Source of the DNA: Flavobacterium sp. 140616W15
Lineage (GTDB): Bacteria; Bacteroidota; Bacteroidia; Flavobacteriales; Flavobacteriaceae
Direction of reading: 5' to 3'
Assembly (NCBI RefSeq): GCF_003668995.1
Contig: NZ_CP033068.1
Location: 62,001 to 126,000, forward strand
Length of the DNA: 64,000 nt
This document shows, in pieces, positions 18,491 through 28,167 of this stretch. The translations under genes were made by a program, and so were the position numbers. Numbering within the stretch: the first letter of the stretch is position 1; each line of letters begins with the position of its first letter. The notes under the pieces are model-generated. The model did not search any database. It was given only the letters and a program-made list of their open reading frames with translations, and was not told the origin of the DNA.

Positions 18491-19714
18491 TTAAAATATT
18501 GTGTATCCTATAATTACAGAAAATGAATTATAGTCTGCTTGCCAAAAAGAATACTTAGATAGTAGTTGTCTGTTTGTTTGTAGTCTTACTTCTAAGCTGT
18601 ATTTATCCATAAATTTATAACCAGCTCCAATTCCGAAATTACCTCTAGATCGATCTTCTGCAGAGCCAAATCTTGCTCCGTCTGCTCGGGTGTACTCAAA
18701 AGATTTATTTAAGGTAATATTAAAAACGTATGAAAGATTAGCAAAAAGTTTCGATTTGTCATTAAGGAATAAATAATGTCTTAAACTTAACGGAACCTCA
18801 ATCGAAGAGTATTCAATTTTTCCATATAACTTGCCTCCATATATTTGGGTGACATCAATCGAATTTTCACTGCTGAAACTCTGATAAGTTGGCTCAATTG
18901 CAATAGCCCATTTGTTTCTATTATAAGGCAATATGAATTCAGCCTCAAGTCCAATACCAAAGCCTAATTTATTTCCGAAATCAATTTTTTTTGGGTTAGA
19001 AATATAATTTTGTGAAGATGCAGAAGTGTTGTTCAAACGAGGTCTGATAGATAAATTGAATAGATCTTGTTTTGTCTTTTTTTCATAATTAATATAACTT
19101 GAATTGTTACATTTATTATATTCAGTAAAAAATTTAACTAAATCCTTTTCTCTATATTGTAAATTTCTAACATCAGTTATTTCAATTGAAGAACATTGTA
19201 AATCATTCCATAGTTGTTGTCTAAAATGATTATTTTGAGCTATTTTATCGATTGAACTTAGGTATTTTTTATAAACTAGTTGTTCCAGATTAGCGTTGTC
19301 TACACTGTAAAAGAACTTGAGAGCGTTACCGTTGTCATATAAATATAAATTAGCTTTTCCTTCAACTAATACGTTTAAAAAAAGTTGTTCTTCAACAAAA
19401 ACTGGATTTTTGTCAGTATTCAAGTCATCAAGTTTTGTGCTTGATTTGTCTATTTTTACAGTTCTACGGATGTATTTTATATTATTGTATATCGAAAATT
19501 CTTTAATCGAATTAATAGACGCAATTTCTAGCTCACCATCTTCAGATAATTTATATTCAAATGTAGTTGGGTTGCTTCTCCAATCTACGTTTTTAATTAA
19601 ACAATCGATTTTTTGTCCTGAATTATCTACATAGTACCCTTTTTCGAAAATAATTTGAGAGTAGGCATTGAAGCCTAAGAACATGATTAAGAGTAATAAA
19701 AGGTGTTTTTTCAT
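18491..19714 (-). CDS. Outer-membrane beta-barrel protein (PorT-like C-terminus)
   Basis: A 407-residue secreted protein. Signal peptide about residues 1-19 (FLGFNAYSQ). Residues 20-215 form a soluble domain beginning FEKGYYVDNSGQKIDCLIKN, seen in many Bacteroidota surface proteins. The rest is a small beta-barrel with alternating strands (LGFGIGLEAEFIL, WAIAIEPTYQSF, LEVRLQTNRQLL) ending VIIGYTIF, the aromatic C-terminus expected for an outer-membrane protein. Function unknown. Monocistronic, converging on the HEPN-like gene. Confidence 0.75.
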   Translation of the reverse strand: MKKHLLLLLIMFLGFNAYSQIIFEKGYYVDNSGQKIDCLIKNVDWRSNPTTFEYKLSEDGELEIASINSIKEFSIYNNIKYIRRTVKIDKSSTKLDDLNTDKNPVFVEEQLFLNVLVEGKANLYLYDNGNALKFFYSVDNANLEQLVYKKYLSSIDKIAQNNHFRQQLWNDLQCSSIEITDVRNLQYREKDLVKFFTEYNKCNNSSYINYEKKTKQDLFNLSIRPRLNNTSASSQNYISNPKKIDFGNKLGFGIGLEAEFILPYNRNKWAIAIEPTYQSFSSENSIDVTQIYGGKLYGKIEYSSIEVPLSLRHYLFLNDKSKLFANLSYVFNITLNKSFEYTRADGARFGSAEDRSRGNFGIGAGYKFMDKYSLEVRLQTNRQLLSKYSFWQADYNSFSVIIGYTIF

Positions 19715-20076
19715 TTTTGTTTTTAGTTAATTGTTAAAGTGGTTTGGTTTTTTAAATGATGTTAATGTAAAAGGGTTTTAGGTTAAAAAAAGTACAACTA
19801 CTGATCCATATAATTAAGCCTCTAATAGTGAGATTAAACTTAGTTTTATTAGAAGTTGTATCTATATTAAGGTGTCTCTTAAAACGATGGCGAATATATA
19901 ATTTTAGTTGTAAATTCTTATGTTTTTAAAAGATTATTTGCGAATAAAAAACTTACTTAGTTATATATTTAAGAATTGTTAGTTGCTTACGAAGCATGCT
20001 CATGTTTACGTACACAAGTACATATCTAAGTTTTTTATGATGCAGTATTAGGGTAGCTTTGATAGTATTAAATTGA
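19715..20076. other. Intergenic region, possible long-stem terminator
   Basis: No gene found. AAAAAACTTA (19946-19955) can pair with TAAGTTTTTT (20027-20036) across about 70 nt that contains further small palindromes (GCTTACGAAGC; GTAC repeats). This may end the minus-strand membrane-protein transcript, but the loop is long. Confidence 0.35.
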
Positions 20077-21072
20077 CTACATTTTGCGGTTCGGACGCTT
20101 TATTCTTAATCTTATAACTTGAGGTACAAAGCAAACGAAAAGCTGAGCACGTCTCCATCGATGGCATTTTTGAAAAAAGAACATGGCTACAAATAGAAAT
20201 ACGCCTGTTCCAATAGCTACCTGAAAAGGATAGGAAAGTATATTTTCTTGGGGAATAATCATCGGTACAAGGGCAATTGCGCAAGCAGGAGCAAAAGGTT
20301 TACCGACAATTTCAAAAAGTATAAAAAGGCATGAAAATAGTAATAATGCCGTATCTACTAGAGGTAAACCCAATATTGAATAAAGATAATATTGAAAAAG
20401 AGTTCCTAAAACAGCAGAAATTACCATTATTGAATAAACCTGAACCGGACGATTACGAAAACCAGCTTTAGATGAACTAAATTCTATAAACATCACCACC
20501 AACGGAGGTACTATAAAATATATTTGACCAGTAGATACTGGAATTACAGCTATAAGCAGTAACCAAAAAAATAACTTGATCCAGTGTTTCGGATTATGGA
20601 TGTGCTGTTTTTTGTTGTGTAAAAGGGGAGTTTGGCGTAATTTATTTTTCTCTAGAAACCACTGCCCTGTAACAACTAAAATACTCATGATAAAAACAGA
20701 AACAGGATAAACTAAAGAATGAGTTCCCATTAATACAGGTAACATTGCTGCAGATGTTATAGGAATTAGCGTGGTACGTGAAGTAATAAGACATAGCGAA
20801 GTAAAGACAAAGGAAATGGCAATATTAGCCAGTAACGGAAACGGAGAATAACGAACAAGCAGGATTCCGAAAACGGCACAAACAGTCATTAGTACAATTA
20901 GCATGGGTCTGCTTACAGTCCATATTTTTTTATCTATAACCCATAAACCAAGAACTAATGCGGCCATTTCGGGAAATAGAATTTCTTTTTCATCTAGCCA
21001 TTCCGAAACTCCTATCATTAAGCCAATCATGATGAGTGCAAATAGGTATCGGATTAATTTATGTTTGTCCAT
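20077..21072 (-). CDS. Polytopic membrane protein (HPP-like)
   Basis: The 331-residue protein has about nine hydrophobic helices and a short charged loop near residues 140-162 (WFLEKNKLRQ...KKQHIHNPKHW). The C-terminal repeat with GLPLVDTALLLFSCLFILFEIVGKPFAPACAIALVP resembles HPP-family membrane proteins, but I could not confirm the HPP signature. The C-terminus is very basic. Transport substrate unknown. The gene is 206 bp from the AraC gene on the same strand. Confidence 0.6.
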   Translation of the reverse strand: MDKHKLIRYLFALIMIGLMIGVSEWLDEKEILFPEMAALVLGLWVIDKKIWTVSRPMLIVLMTVCAVFGILLVRYSPFPLLANIAISFVFTSLCLITSRTTLIPITSAAMLPVLMGTHSLVYPVSVFIMSILVVTGQWFLEKNKLRQTPLLHNKKQHIHNPKHWIKLFFWLLLIAVIPVSTGQIYFIVPPLVVMFIEFSSSKAGFRNRPVQVYSIMVISAVLGTLFQYYLYSILGLPLVDTALLLFSCLFILFEIVGKPFAPACAIALVPMIIPQENILSYPFQVAIGTGVFLFVAMFFFQKCHRWRRAQLFVCFVPQVIRLRIKRPNRKM

Positions 21073-21278
21073 TTGAGTTGCTATAATAAAAAAAAGTCTT
21101 GTTTGTATGCAAAATTAAGATGTTCAGCATACAGAAGCAATGGACAAATATGGATATTACCTAGACAAATCTGCTATTGAGGATGACTTTTATTTGTATT
21201 ATAGTCTTTCTCAAAAGAGTCATTTCGAAAAACCAAGAATTTAGTTAAGTAGCTATAAAGTAGTATGTAATTTTTATT

Positions 21279-22163
21279 TTACTTTCTGTATTCAGTAGGA
21301 GTCATATTTGTGTATCTTTTAAAGTAACGGCAAAATAGTGAAATATCAGAAAAGTTAAGTAAGTCGGTAATTTCTTGAATGCTTGTATCTGTTGTTTTAA
21401 GAATAGATTTAGCATGAGTAATAACAGCTTCAGTTATCCATTCTGAAATCGTTTTTTTTGTTTGTTTACGTATCGCAGTCGTTAGATATTTAGGAGTCAA
21501 ATTCATTTTATCTGCATAGAAAGTAATGCTTCTTTCTTTTTTGTAGTATTTCAGCAGACATTGAAAAAACTCGTTGGTTAATTGTTCAGGTCTGCTTATC
21601 TTTTTTGTAGTATAATTTCTTTCGGTATATAAAGTTCTTATATCTATAATTAAGGCACAAAGCAGATAGCTAAGAACATCTTCTTTTCCTTTTTCTTGTT
21701 TTCTATAATAATGTGTAGCAATAGAACTATGATGAGCTTGAAACAGGTTGAGGTATTCATCGCCTAGTAACTGGCATGGATTACTATTTATTTTCTCTAA
21801 AAGATTGAAATCGTTAGCAAATTCAATTTTTGAAATAAGATCATATGAAAAAAAGATAGTGTCAATATGTAAATCGTTAGAAATCTCAATTGGATCCATC
21901 ATCGAATCGGGTAAAACAACCATAAGAGTGCCTGGCTTTAATTCTTTTTCCTGAAAGTTGATTTTTAGTTTAGCATATCCTTTTACACATATCGCACAAA
22001 TAATTCCATCTACTAGATGAGGATGATCTGTTAGGCCTATTCGTACTGCATCTGAGGATCTGTTTACTGCAATTCCTTTTATCTCTTGTAAACCAACTTC
22101 TTTGGCTACAGCAGCAACATCATAAGATCTTATTTTTTCTTTCATAATAAGGTGTATTTGCAC
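21279..22163 (-). CDS. AraC family transcriptional regulator
   Basis: A 294-residue protein with an N-terminal cupin-like sensor (residues 30-150, CVKGYAKLKINFQEKELKPGTLMVVLP) and a C-terminal double HTH (residues 190-294) ending RYFKRYTNMTPTEYRK, the AraC signature. It is divergent from the peptidase-M24 homologue, which it probably regulates; the two starts are 131 bp apart. Confidence 0.88.
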   Translation of the reverse strand: MQIHLIMKEKIRSYDVAAVAKEVGLQEIKGIAVNRSSDAVRIGLTDHPHLVDGIICAICVKGYAKLKINFQEKELKPGTLMVVLPDSMMDPIEISNDLHIDTIFFSYDLISKIEFANDFNLLEKINSNPCQLLGDEYLNLFQAHHSSIATHYYRKQEKGKEDVLSYLLCALIIDIRTLYTERNYTTKKISRPEQLTNEFFQCLLKYYKKERSITFYADKMNLTPKYLTTAIRKQTKKTISEWITEAVITHAKSILKTTDTSIQEITDLLNFSDISLFCRYFKRYTNMTPTEYRK

Positions 22164-22294
22164 TTTATAAGTCTAAATATAAACTATTAATGTTAAAATA
22201 AAGAACATATTGCACAATTTATCTCCGTTTTTGTTAAGAGTATTTGGTTCAGCTTGCTTTTACTTTGTAATAGTTAAATTAAAAGATTACAGTT

Positions 22295-23563
22295 ATGAAA
22301 ACAAAATTGAATATTCCGGCACCTTTGACATTGAAGGAACGTGATCGTCGTTGGCAAATAGCTCGCACTATTATGGCAAATAATGGCTTAGATACCCTTA
22401 TTATTTATGGAGATCGTGAGTCGGCAGCACCAGCCCCGTTTTGTATCGATCATTATTTTACAAATGACAGACTTGGTTCTGTGGTTGTGTTTTATAAAGA
22501 TAAAAGTCCTGTTGTTATTACTTTTGCTCCAATGATGATTGCCGACCATATGCAAGCCGAATTACGCGGCGATCAGCAGTGGATCGCACCAGAGCAAATT
22601 TATGTCGGGAAAACAGGGGAGAACATTGGGCGAATGCTTAAAGAAATAGGATTGCCTGAAAATCCCAAAATCGGAATCATAGGATTAGAGCCATATCCAC
22701 CGTTTTATTTTGATGGTGCACTTCCACATCGTACATGGAAAGGAATAATGGAAGCATTCCCTAAAGCAGAACTCAAGCCAGTATTTTTAGATTTCTTTAA
22801 ACTTGCAGCACCCAAAAGTGAAGAAGAATTAGCATTAGTGAAATATGCAGCTATGATTGGAGAAGCGATGAGTGAAGCCATGCGAATGACTGTAAAACCG
22901 GGAGTAAGTGAAGCAGAAATTGCAGCAGCAATAACTTCTACTTGTATTTCTATGGGGGGATTTACTGCAGAAATATTGATGGGATCAGGACCTGAATATA
23001 TGGGATGGGGGCCACCAGCATGGCAATATCGCTCACAAGCTCCTCGTATTATTCGAGAAGGAGATATTGTATTGTCTGAAATATTTGCCCTTTATGGAAT
23101 GTATGAAACGCAACATCAAGCAGCAGTTGCTGTTGGAGAAATTCATCCCGATTTAGAACGTGCAGCACAAGTGGCTCGTGAATGCTACGAATTAGGCGTT
23201 GCTAGCTTAAAGGCAGGGAGTACTTTTGGAGAAGTGGTTGATTGTATGGAGAAACCGCTGTTAGACTCTAAAGGATGGCATGTACATCCGCTTATTCATA
23301 GTATTAATCCGTATGGGCCAATCGGATTTGGTACAGCTCCAGGTATAGAGATTTTGCCTCAAGCTAAAAGATATGGTAATGTAGGAAGACTGCCTAATCC
23401 GGGAAGAGACATTGTTTTGCAGTCTGGAATGACGTTTGCCTTTGAGCCTAATTGTGCTTTTGGAAAACATCTAGTAAATTTAGGAGGAACAGTCGTTGTC
23501 GGAGAAAATGGAGGGATAGAATTGAATCATAATGCTACACATTTGATGCGTGCCGAATATTAA
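22295..23563 (+). CDS. Peptidase M24 (Xaa-Pro/creatinase-fold) homologue lacking metal ligands
   Basis: The 422-residue protein has a creatinase-type N-terminal domain (residues 15-170) and a pita-bread C-terminal domain (residues 180-420). Where active M24 peptidases have Asp-Asp-His-Glu-Glu, this protein shows SEIF (Asp to Glu), ETQHQ (second Asp lost), GPIGFG (His lost), FEPN (Glu kept) and LGGTVVV (Glu lost). It may therefore be a metal-independent hydrolase, as creatinase is, or non-catalytic. It is cytoplasmic and divergent from an AraC regulator, suggesting substrate-inducible expression. Confidence 0.78.
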   Translation: MKTKLNIPAPLTLKERDRRWQIARTIMANNGLDTLIIYGDRESAAPAPFCIDHYFTNDRLGSVVVFYKDKSPVVITFAPMMIADHMQAELRGDQQWIAPEQIYVGKTGENIGRMLKEIGLPENPKIGIIGLEPYPPFYFDGALPHRTWKGIMEAFPKAELKPVFLDFFKLAAPKSEEELALVKYAAMIGEAMSEAMRMTVKPGVSEAEIAAAITSTCISMGGFTAEILMGSGPEYMGWGPPAWQYRSQAPRIIREGDIVLSEIFALYGMYETQHQAAVAVGEIHPDLERAAQVARECYELGVASLKAGSTFGEVVDCMEKPLLDSKGWHVHPLIHSINPYGPIGFGTAPGIEILPQAKRYGNVGRLPNPGRDIVLQSGMTFAFEPNCAFGKHLVNLGGTVVVGENGGIELNHNATHLMRAEY

Positions 23564-23610
23564 AAGTAGATTTTTACTTATAAGCACAGGTTAAGATAAA
23601 ACCTATTGCA

Positions 23611-23647
23611 TAAAAAAAGCTTCAGATTTCTCTGAAGCTTTGTTTTT
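23611..23647 (-). terminator. tRNA-Glu terminator
   Basis: AAAGCTTCAGA-TTTC-TCTGAAGCTTT hairpin directly downstream (minus strand) of tRNA-Glu, followed by a T-run. It also faces the M24 gene and can end that transcript. Confidence 0.9.
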
Positions 23648-23649
23648 AG

Positions 23650-23721
23650 TAGCCCGTAGCGGAATCGAACCGCTCTTACATGGATGAAAACCATGCGTCC
23701 TAACCGATAGACGAACGGGCC
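23650..23721 (-). tRNA. tRNA-Glu (TTC)
   Basis: A 72-nt cloverleaf on the minus strand. Acceptor GGCCCGT pairs with ACGGGCT (G-U at 1-72), anticodon stem CATGG/CCATG with loop TTTTCAT gives anticodon TTC, and the T arm is AGCGG-TTCGATT-CCGCT. Discriminator A; CCA not encoded. A consensus promoter lies just upstream and a terminator directly downstream. Confidence 0.96.
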
Positions 23722-23740
23722 TGCTTTTGTATTGCGAGTG

Positions 23741-23771
23741 CAAAATTAGAACTAATTTTAAGATATACAAG
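23741..23771 (-). promoter_or_regulatory. Promoter of tRNA-Glu
   Basis: On the minus strand, CTTG (complement of 23768-23771), a 19-bp spacer and TAATTTTG (complement of 23741-23748) match the Bacteroidota -33/-7 consensus. The tRNA 5' end is 19 nt downstream. Confidence 0.75.
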
Positions 23772-24129
23772 TAAGATCTAAAAAAAACTTTTTTAATTAT
23801 TTTGGAAATATTGCATTTAGAGATAATCAATCGAAAATAAATTTAATTAATCAAGATGTATTTATTTGATTAATAATGGTTTGTTTTGGATGGAAAAAAG
23901 GGTAAGGGGTATTTATCTCTTCTTAATATCAAATTAATATTTTTTTATAAAATTGAAATTTATTTATTTTGAAAGAATAATCTTGTGGTTTTTGCGTTGT
24001 GTTTTTTTAAGATGGTCACTATTTAAAGGGTTTTAATGAGAGGTTACACTACTATTTCCCGACTTCGTTTCAGTAATCTATCATGTAAATAAAATTTATA
24101 TTTTCTAAACTGAGTAGTAAAGCAGTCTA
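23772..24129. other. Intergenic DNA, left edge of the accessory region
   Basis: No gene. AT-rich. At about 24046-24125 the sequence (TTTCCCGACTTCGTT... AGTAGTAAAGCAGTCT) is a diverged copy of 25746-25817, which precedes the next terminator/tRNA-like block; so the repeated unit is longer than the hairpin alone. Confidence 0.5.
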
Positions 24130-24185
24130 AAAACAAAAAGCTTCAGATTTCTCTGAAGCTTTGTTTTAGTAGTTATAACGGAACA
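24130..24185. repeat. Terminator + tRNA-3'-like block, copy 1
   Basis: AAAGCTTCAGATTTCTCTGA-type hairpin followed by TTTTAGTAG, then TTATAACGGAAC, a weak match to the 3' end of a tRNA (compare TTTAGTAGCCCGTAGCGGAA at tRNA-Glu). Same orientation as both tRNA genes. It also provides a terminator for the DUF2268 gene. Confidence 0.6.
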
Positions 24186-24190
24186 CTACT

Positions 24191-25459
24191 TTATTTTATC
24201 CTGCTTACTTTATCCTCCCAACCGCTTTCGGCTAAAAATTTTCTATAATCTTGAATATTTAGTATTTCAGAAATGGCTTTCTTTTTGTCTTTTGCATTTT
24301 CGTAATATGCTTTACAAATTTGGTAACCAATCCAATAACCTTGGTCTGGTGGATTGTTTTTTGAAGATTGTTTTGAATTTGCAATCCAATTATTGTATCT
24401 GTTAAAATACATGTCTTTTGTGAACTTTTCCCAAATTGCCTTTTCTTTTCCTTTTGCCCAATTCATTAAATCTGGATTTGCAGTGTCTCCACTTATCAAT
24501 TCACCAATAAAATCTGCAGCTCCTTCAACTATTACATAACCTAAGGTAATGGTGTCTCTCTTTGTTTCTTGTTGAAAGTGAATAAGTTCATGTGCGATTA
24601 AGTTGGGTAAATATTTAATTTTGTTTAATCTTGTTTTTAGCCCTTCACTTAATTCATCTGTTGGTATTTCGTCACTTTGACTTGTTTGATTTAAGCCAAT
24701 TAATAAGCCATTTTTTGAAATGGTTCCGCCACTTGTAAAAGCACCAATTACAAAATAAATATCTGGATATTTGGCAGTAGGATAGATATCTTTTAAATTT
24801 TGAAATGATTTTTTAAAATCCTTTTTATAATCATCAACTTTTAAAGTGTTTTTTCGGATAGATTGATAAAACTTAGGAGCAGATTTTATATGGTTTATAA
24901 ACTGATCAATACTACCAACTTTACTACCAAAATAATCATTCATCCCAATGCTTGCTTTGTCAAAGTAATTAGTTTTAAAAATCTCTTTGTACTGAGTTGG
25001 GTTTTTGTTGGCTAAATCGTATGCTTTCCAGAATCTATGAATATCTTCAGTAAAAAACGAAACTTTTGCGGGATTGCCGTTTAGCTGTTTTGTTACTTTA
25101 AGCTTTTTTACAAGATTATTCCATTCGCTATTTCCATGAAGTGAATTTAAGTCAGAATCATTTATAATATTTAATTTATCATCATAGCCTAGATCTACAG
25201 CTTTGTTTATAAAAATTAAAGCACTGTCTTTTTTATTTTGAAGAGCCAAACAACAAGCTGCATTATAGAAAGAGCTTCCTTTTCTATTGGGGAAATCAGC
25301 AAACTGTGATGCTTTTATATAAAAATTTGTAGCTAAGTTGTAGTTTTTTTCTTTGTACAAACTATCTGCAATGGAACTGTAATTTATTAAAGATTCGTTT
25401 TGCCCGAAACTATTAATGTTGAATAAGAGTAAAAGTAATACAATTTTAAAATGTCTCAT
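24191..25459 (-). CDS. DUF2268-type zinc metalloprotease with TPR-like N-terminus
   Basis: About 422 residues from the ATG in front of MRHFKIVLLLLLFNINSFGQ, which is a clean signal peptide; a longer frame adds 13 residues that would disturb it. Residues 20-115 look like TPR-type helical repeats (YKEKNYNLATNFYIKASQ). The C-terminal domain has the zinc motif HELIH and, 24 residues on, EGAADFIGE, which supplies the third ligand (gluzincin pattern, DUF2268). It is expected in the periplasm or on the surface. It is the only gene in its unit between two terminator/tRNA-like blocks. Confidence 0.75.
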   Translation of the reverse strand: MRHFKIVLLLLLFNINSFGQNESLINYSSIADSLYKEKNYNLATNFYIKASQFADFPNRKGSSFYNAACCLALQNKKDSALIFINKAVDLGYDDKLNIINDSDLNSLHGNSEWNNLVKKLKVTKQLNGNPAKVSFFTEDIHRFWKAYDLANKNPTQYKEIFKTNYFDKASIGMNDYFGSKVGSIDQFINHIKSAPKFYQSIRKNTLKVDDYKKDFKKSFQNLKDIYPTAKYPDIYFVIGAFTSGGTISKNGLLIGLNQTSQSDEIPTDELSEGLKTRLNKIKYLPNLIAHELIHFQQETKRDTITLGYVIVEGAADFIGELISGDTANPDLMNWAKGKEKAIWEKFTKDMYFNRYNNWIANSKQSSKNNPPDQGYWIGYQICKAYYENAKDKKKAISEILNIQDYRKFLAESGWEDKVSRIK

Positions 25460-25817
25460 TTTCAGATTTCTATTTGTTAATTTATTGGAAGGTTTCATTT
25501 AGGTGGTACTCAACGTCAGCTTATCTAAAAACGTATGAGCATCATTTCTCAAGTAAATGTAATTGATTTTTACTGCGATATTTCTTATTGGGACAAAATA
25601 AGAAGTTCATTTTCAAAAAATAAATGCTTTAAAGATTTTAAAAGTATCTTAAAGCTTATAATTAGTTGATCTTTAGGGGATATTCGAAATTGTTGTGAAT
25701 TTAGTTAGTTCTCCAAAGTATGCTAATGAAAAAGTGCGAATGTTTCCTGACTTCGTTCCCACAATCTTTATCTAGGAAACAAAATTGATGTTTCTTAAGC
25801 GGAGAAGTAAGCAGTTT

Positions 25818-25890
25818 AAAAACAAAAAGCTCCAGATTTCTCTGAAGCTTTATTTTAGCAGCTCTAACGGGACAATTCTCGAACCGTTTT
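25818..25890. repeat. Terminator + tRNA-3'-like block, copy 2
   Basis: GCTCCAGATTTCTCTGAAGC hairpin, then ATTTTAGCAGCTCTAACGGG and, after a short interruption, TCTCGAACCGTT, which together resemble a tRNA acceptor and T arm (AACGG...CCGTT stem). The flanking gap 25499-26014 contains no gene. Confidence 0.65.
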
Positions 25891-26014
25891 GTGAATGATT
25901 TAAGAATATTGAAAAGAGCAAAATGATTAATTCAAAATTTTTAGATCCTCTAAGAAATGATGAGTTAATACATTTATGATGCAGCTTGTAATTTTATTAT
26001 AGTATTATTAAGTT

Positions 26015-26569
26015 TTAGAAAAAGAAATAACCAACTGATAGCTGGAATACTCCGTTTTTATTTTTACTAGAAGATCCTTCTATATTATTGATATCAGTTA
26101 ATCCCAGATTATATCTTGCACCAAAATTAAGTCCGTTGTCAAGTTTATAGCCTACACCAAAATTAACACCAAAATCAAAAGTATTAAACGAATCTTTTAC
26201 ATTCGTTTTCTCATTTTTAGCGGCAAGTAAAAAACCTATTTGTGGTCCAGCTTCAAGACTCAATCCTTTTGTTAAATAATATTTTCCCATTAAAGGAATG
26301 TTCAGATAACTTAAGGCAATTGTATTATCGTCAAAACTATATCCCTGACCAGAATACATTAATTCAGGTTGAAAAGAGAATTTATCAGAAAGTGGAATTT
26401 CTGATAAAACACCAAAATTAAATGATGTTACGACATCTATACCTTTGGTATCATCTCCGCTGATAGATGCAAAGTTTAAACCTCCTTTAGCTCCAAATTT
26501 AATTTTTTGGGCATTAACATTTGTAAATCCTAAAACTGTAATAACAGTTAGTAATAAAAATTTTTTCAT
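26015..26569 (-). CDS. Porin-family outer-membrane beta-barrel (PorT-like)
   Basis: A 184-residue small barrel. Signal peptide about residues 1-20 (VLGFTNVNAQ). Strand motifs KIKFGAKGGLNFASISGD, FGVLSEIPLSDKFSFQPELMYSGQGY and GLNFGARYNLGLTDI are those of the OMP_b-brl_2/PorT family; the C-terminus is LSVGYFFF. Function unknown. It lies 87 bp downstream of the AraC-type gene on the same strand, which may control it. Confidence 0.85.
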   Translation of the reverse strand: MKKFLLLTVITVLGFTNVNAQKIKFGAKGGLNFASISGDDTKGIDVVTSFNFGVLSEIPLSDKFSFQPELMYSGQGYSFDDNTIALSYLNIPLMGKYYLTKGLSLEAGPQIGFLLAAKNEKTNVKDSFNTFDFGVNFGVGYKLDNGLNFGARYNLGLTDINNIEGSSSKNKNGVFQLSVGYFFF

Positions 26570-26656
26570 AAAAAGTGATTTGAATTATTAAGTGCAAAAT
26601 TCACATAAGAAAAACTAGAAAAGGTTCCAAAAGCTTAAAAATGTATAAAATGGTAC

Positions 26657-27811
26657 TTATTTGCTGGTATTTTTATATTCATTTGGTGTTTGACCGGTAA
26701 CTTTTTTAAAGGCTTTATAAAAAGTCGTTTTTGAAGTAAATCCAGATTCTAATCCCATCGCCAACAAATTATAGTTTTCATATTCCGAATTTGATATCAT
26801 CTCCTTGACAGCCTCCACTCGATATTGATTGATATAATGGGCAAAGTTGTCTCCTGTTATCGTGTTTACTATTTGTGAAACATATCCGGAGCTTATACCT
26901 AGTTTTTCAGCGACCTTTTCTCGGTTTAATGTACTATCAGTATAAATGTGTTGCTCTTTGCAAAGAAGTTCCAGTTTTTGAAAATAAAGATTATCTGCCG
27001 TGATAGATTCTCTGTATTCTTCCTGGGTATTATTTTCTTCTGATAGGCTGGTTTCTATAATTTGGAGATTGGGAGACGAAACAACTAAATTGGTATTTAG
27101 AAAATTATAGATGGCATCTTTATTTTTGGCAAGCCTATATTTGTAAATTCCTATATAAGCTGTCCAGTGCATTATTAATGTTGCCGATATAGCCACCCCA
27201 CTCATGGTAGAGGAAATATCTAATTGAAAAAACAGACCAATCAAATAGGTCGTTAGCCAGATAAATAAGAGCAAATACATGATAGTTAATAAGGTAATGA
27301 CCCATTTTCTCTCTTGAGGGTCTTTTAAATGCCTTATCATAAAATAAGAGTAAAGAGGTAGAAACAGGATGATAATAATGACCAATAAAATCTGAATCAG
27401 CTGAAGTATATTGATTAGGTACATGTAGGACTCAGGGATTTTATAAATTCCTGCTACATGATCAAGTTGGATTGTAATATTAAGAGTAGTAGAATAGACA
27501 AATGGAATATAACACAAATAAATTTTTTGTCTGTTTTTTACTGCATCATCAATACGGTTTATAATAAACAAAAATGTGAAAACAGGTAATAGAAATACCC
27601 AATCGATAGCGTCTATAAAAAGTATTAAAGGATAGGATGTAAATACACCTTCAATTTCAAAAACATAATTTAATAAAACAATGGAAAGTGCAAATAGTAA
27701 GAAGGCCAGGTATTTATTTGAATTACTATTGAATATAGAAGACTTTAAAATAATTAAGCCTAAGACTATTCCCTGAAAAATCGCAATATTTAAAAGTGTT
27801 GTATAAATCAA
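26657..27811 (-). CDS. AraC-type regulator with membrane-embedded sensor
   Basis: The 384-residue protein has seven predicted transmembrane helices in residues 1-230, then a cytoplasmic linker and a C-terminal AraC DNA-binding domain (residues 290-384) with EKLGISSGYVSQIVNTITGDNFAHYIN and the ending AFKKVTGQTPNEYKN. This 7TM-AraC layout is common in Flavobacteriaceae; the signal sensed is unknown. It is co-directional with the small porin. Confidence 0.88.
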   Translation of the reverse strand: MIYTTLLNIAIFQGIVLGLIILKSSIFNSNSNKYLAFLLFALSIVLLNYVFEIEGVFTSYPLILFIDAIDWVFLLPVFTFLFIINRIDDAVKNRQKIYLCYIPFVYSTTLNITIQLDHVAGIYKIPESYMYLINILQLIQILLVIIIILFLPLYSYFMIRHLKDPQERKWVITLLTIMYLLLFIWLTTYLIGLFFQLDISSTMSGVAISATLIMHWTAYIGIYKYRLAKNKDAIYNFLNTNLVVSSPNLQIIETSLSEENNTQEEYRESITADNLYFQKLELLCKEQHIYTDSTLNREKVAEKLGISSGYVSQIVNTITGDNFAHYINQYRVEAVKEMISNSEYENYNLLAMGLESGFTSKTTFYKAFKKVTGQTPNEYKNTSK

Positions 27812-28019
27812 TTTTTTAATATAAAAGTTGTTTTAATATTTTTCAGGATATTATGATAATTAGTCATTTTTTTAAAACGTAGCTTATTTCATAATAATTG
27901 ACAAGGCGAATTTATATTAATGCTGATGAACTTTCTTAAGGGATTAAGAAATGATTAACTAAAATGACCTGCTCCCCGAAGCGTTCTCATACAGGCGAAT
28001 GTCTTCTAGCTTCGCACTT

Positions 28020-28049
28020 GTAATCTGAATCAGAGATTGTTTTGTAAAT
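28020..28049. repeat. 30-bp interspersed repeat, copy 1
   Basis: GTAATCTGAATCAG...TTGTTTTGTAAAT; 28 of 30 bases match 38672-38701. Both copies lie in the accessory region, one before a terminator/tRNA-like block and one before the recombinase remnant. Confidence 0.7.
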
Positions 28050-28055
28050 TTACAC

Positions 28056-28105
28056 AAACAAAAAAAGCTCCAGATTTCTCTGAAGCTTTGTCTTAGTAGC
28101 GGATA
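28056..28105. repeat. Terminator + tRNA-3'-like block, copy 3
   Basis: GCTCCAGATTTCTCTGAAGC hairpin followed by TTTGTCTTAGTAGCGG, identical to the DNA just after tRNA-fMet up to the first five acceptor bases, then divergent. The rest of 27812-28167 holds no gene. Confidence 0.7.
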
Positions 28106-28167
28106 ATATTGAAACTTAATTTTATTTTGATAAAAGCCTTCTGATGCTGAGAAAGTTTCTTTTCTTG

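Noticed and set aside
23603..23830. 75-codon minus-strand open frame
   Set aside because: It covers tRNA-Glu and its terminator; tRNA structure explains the sequence.
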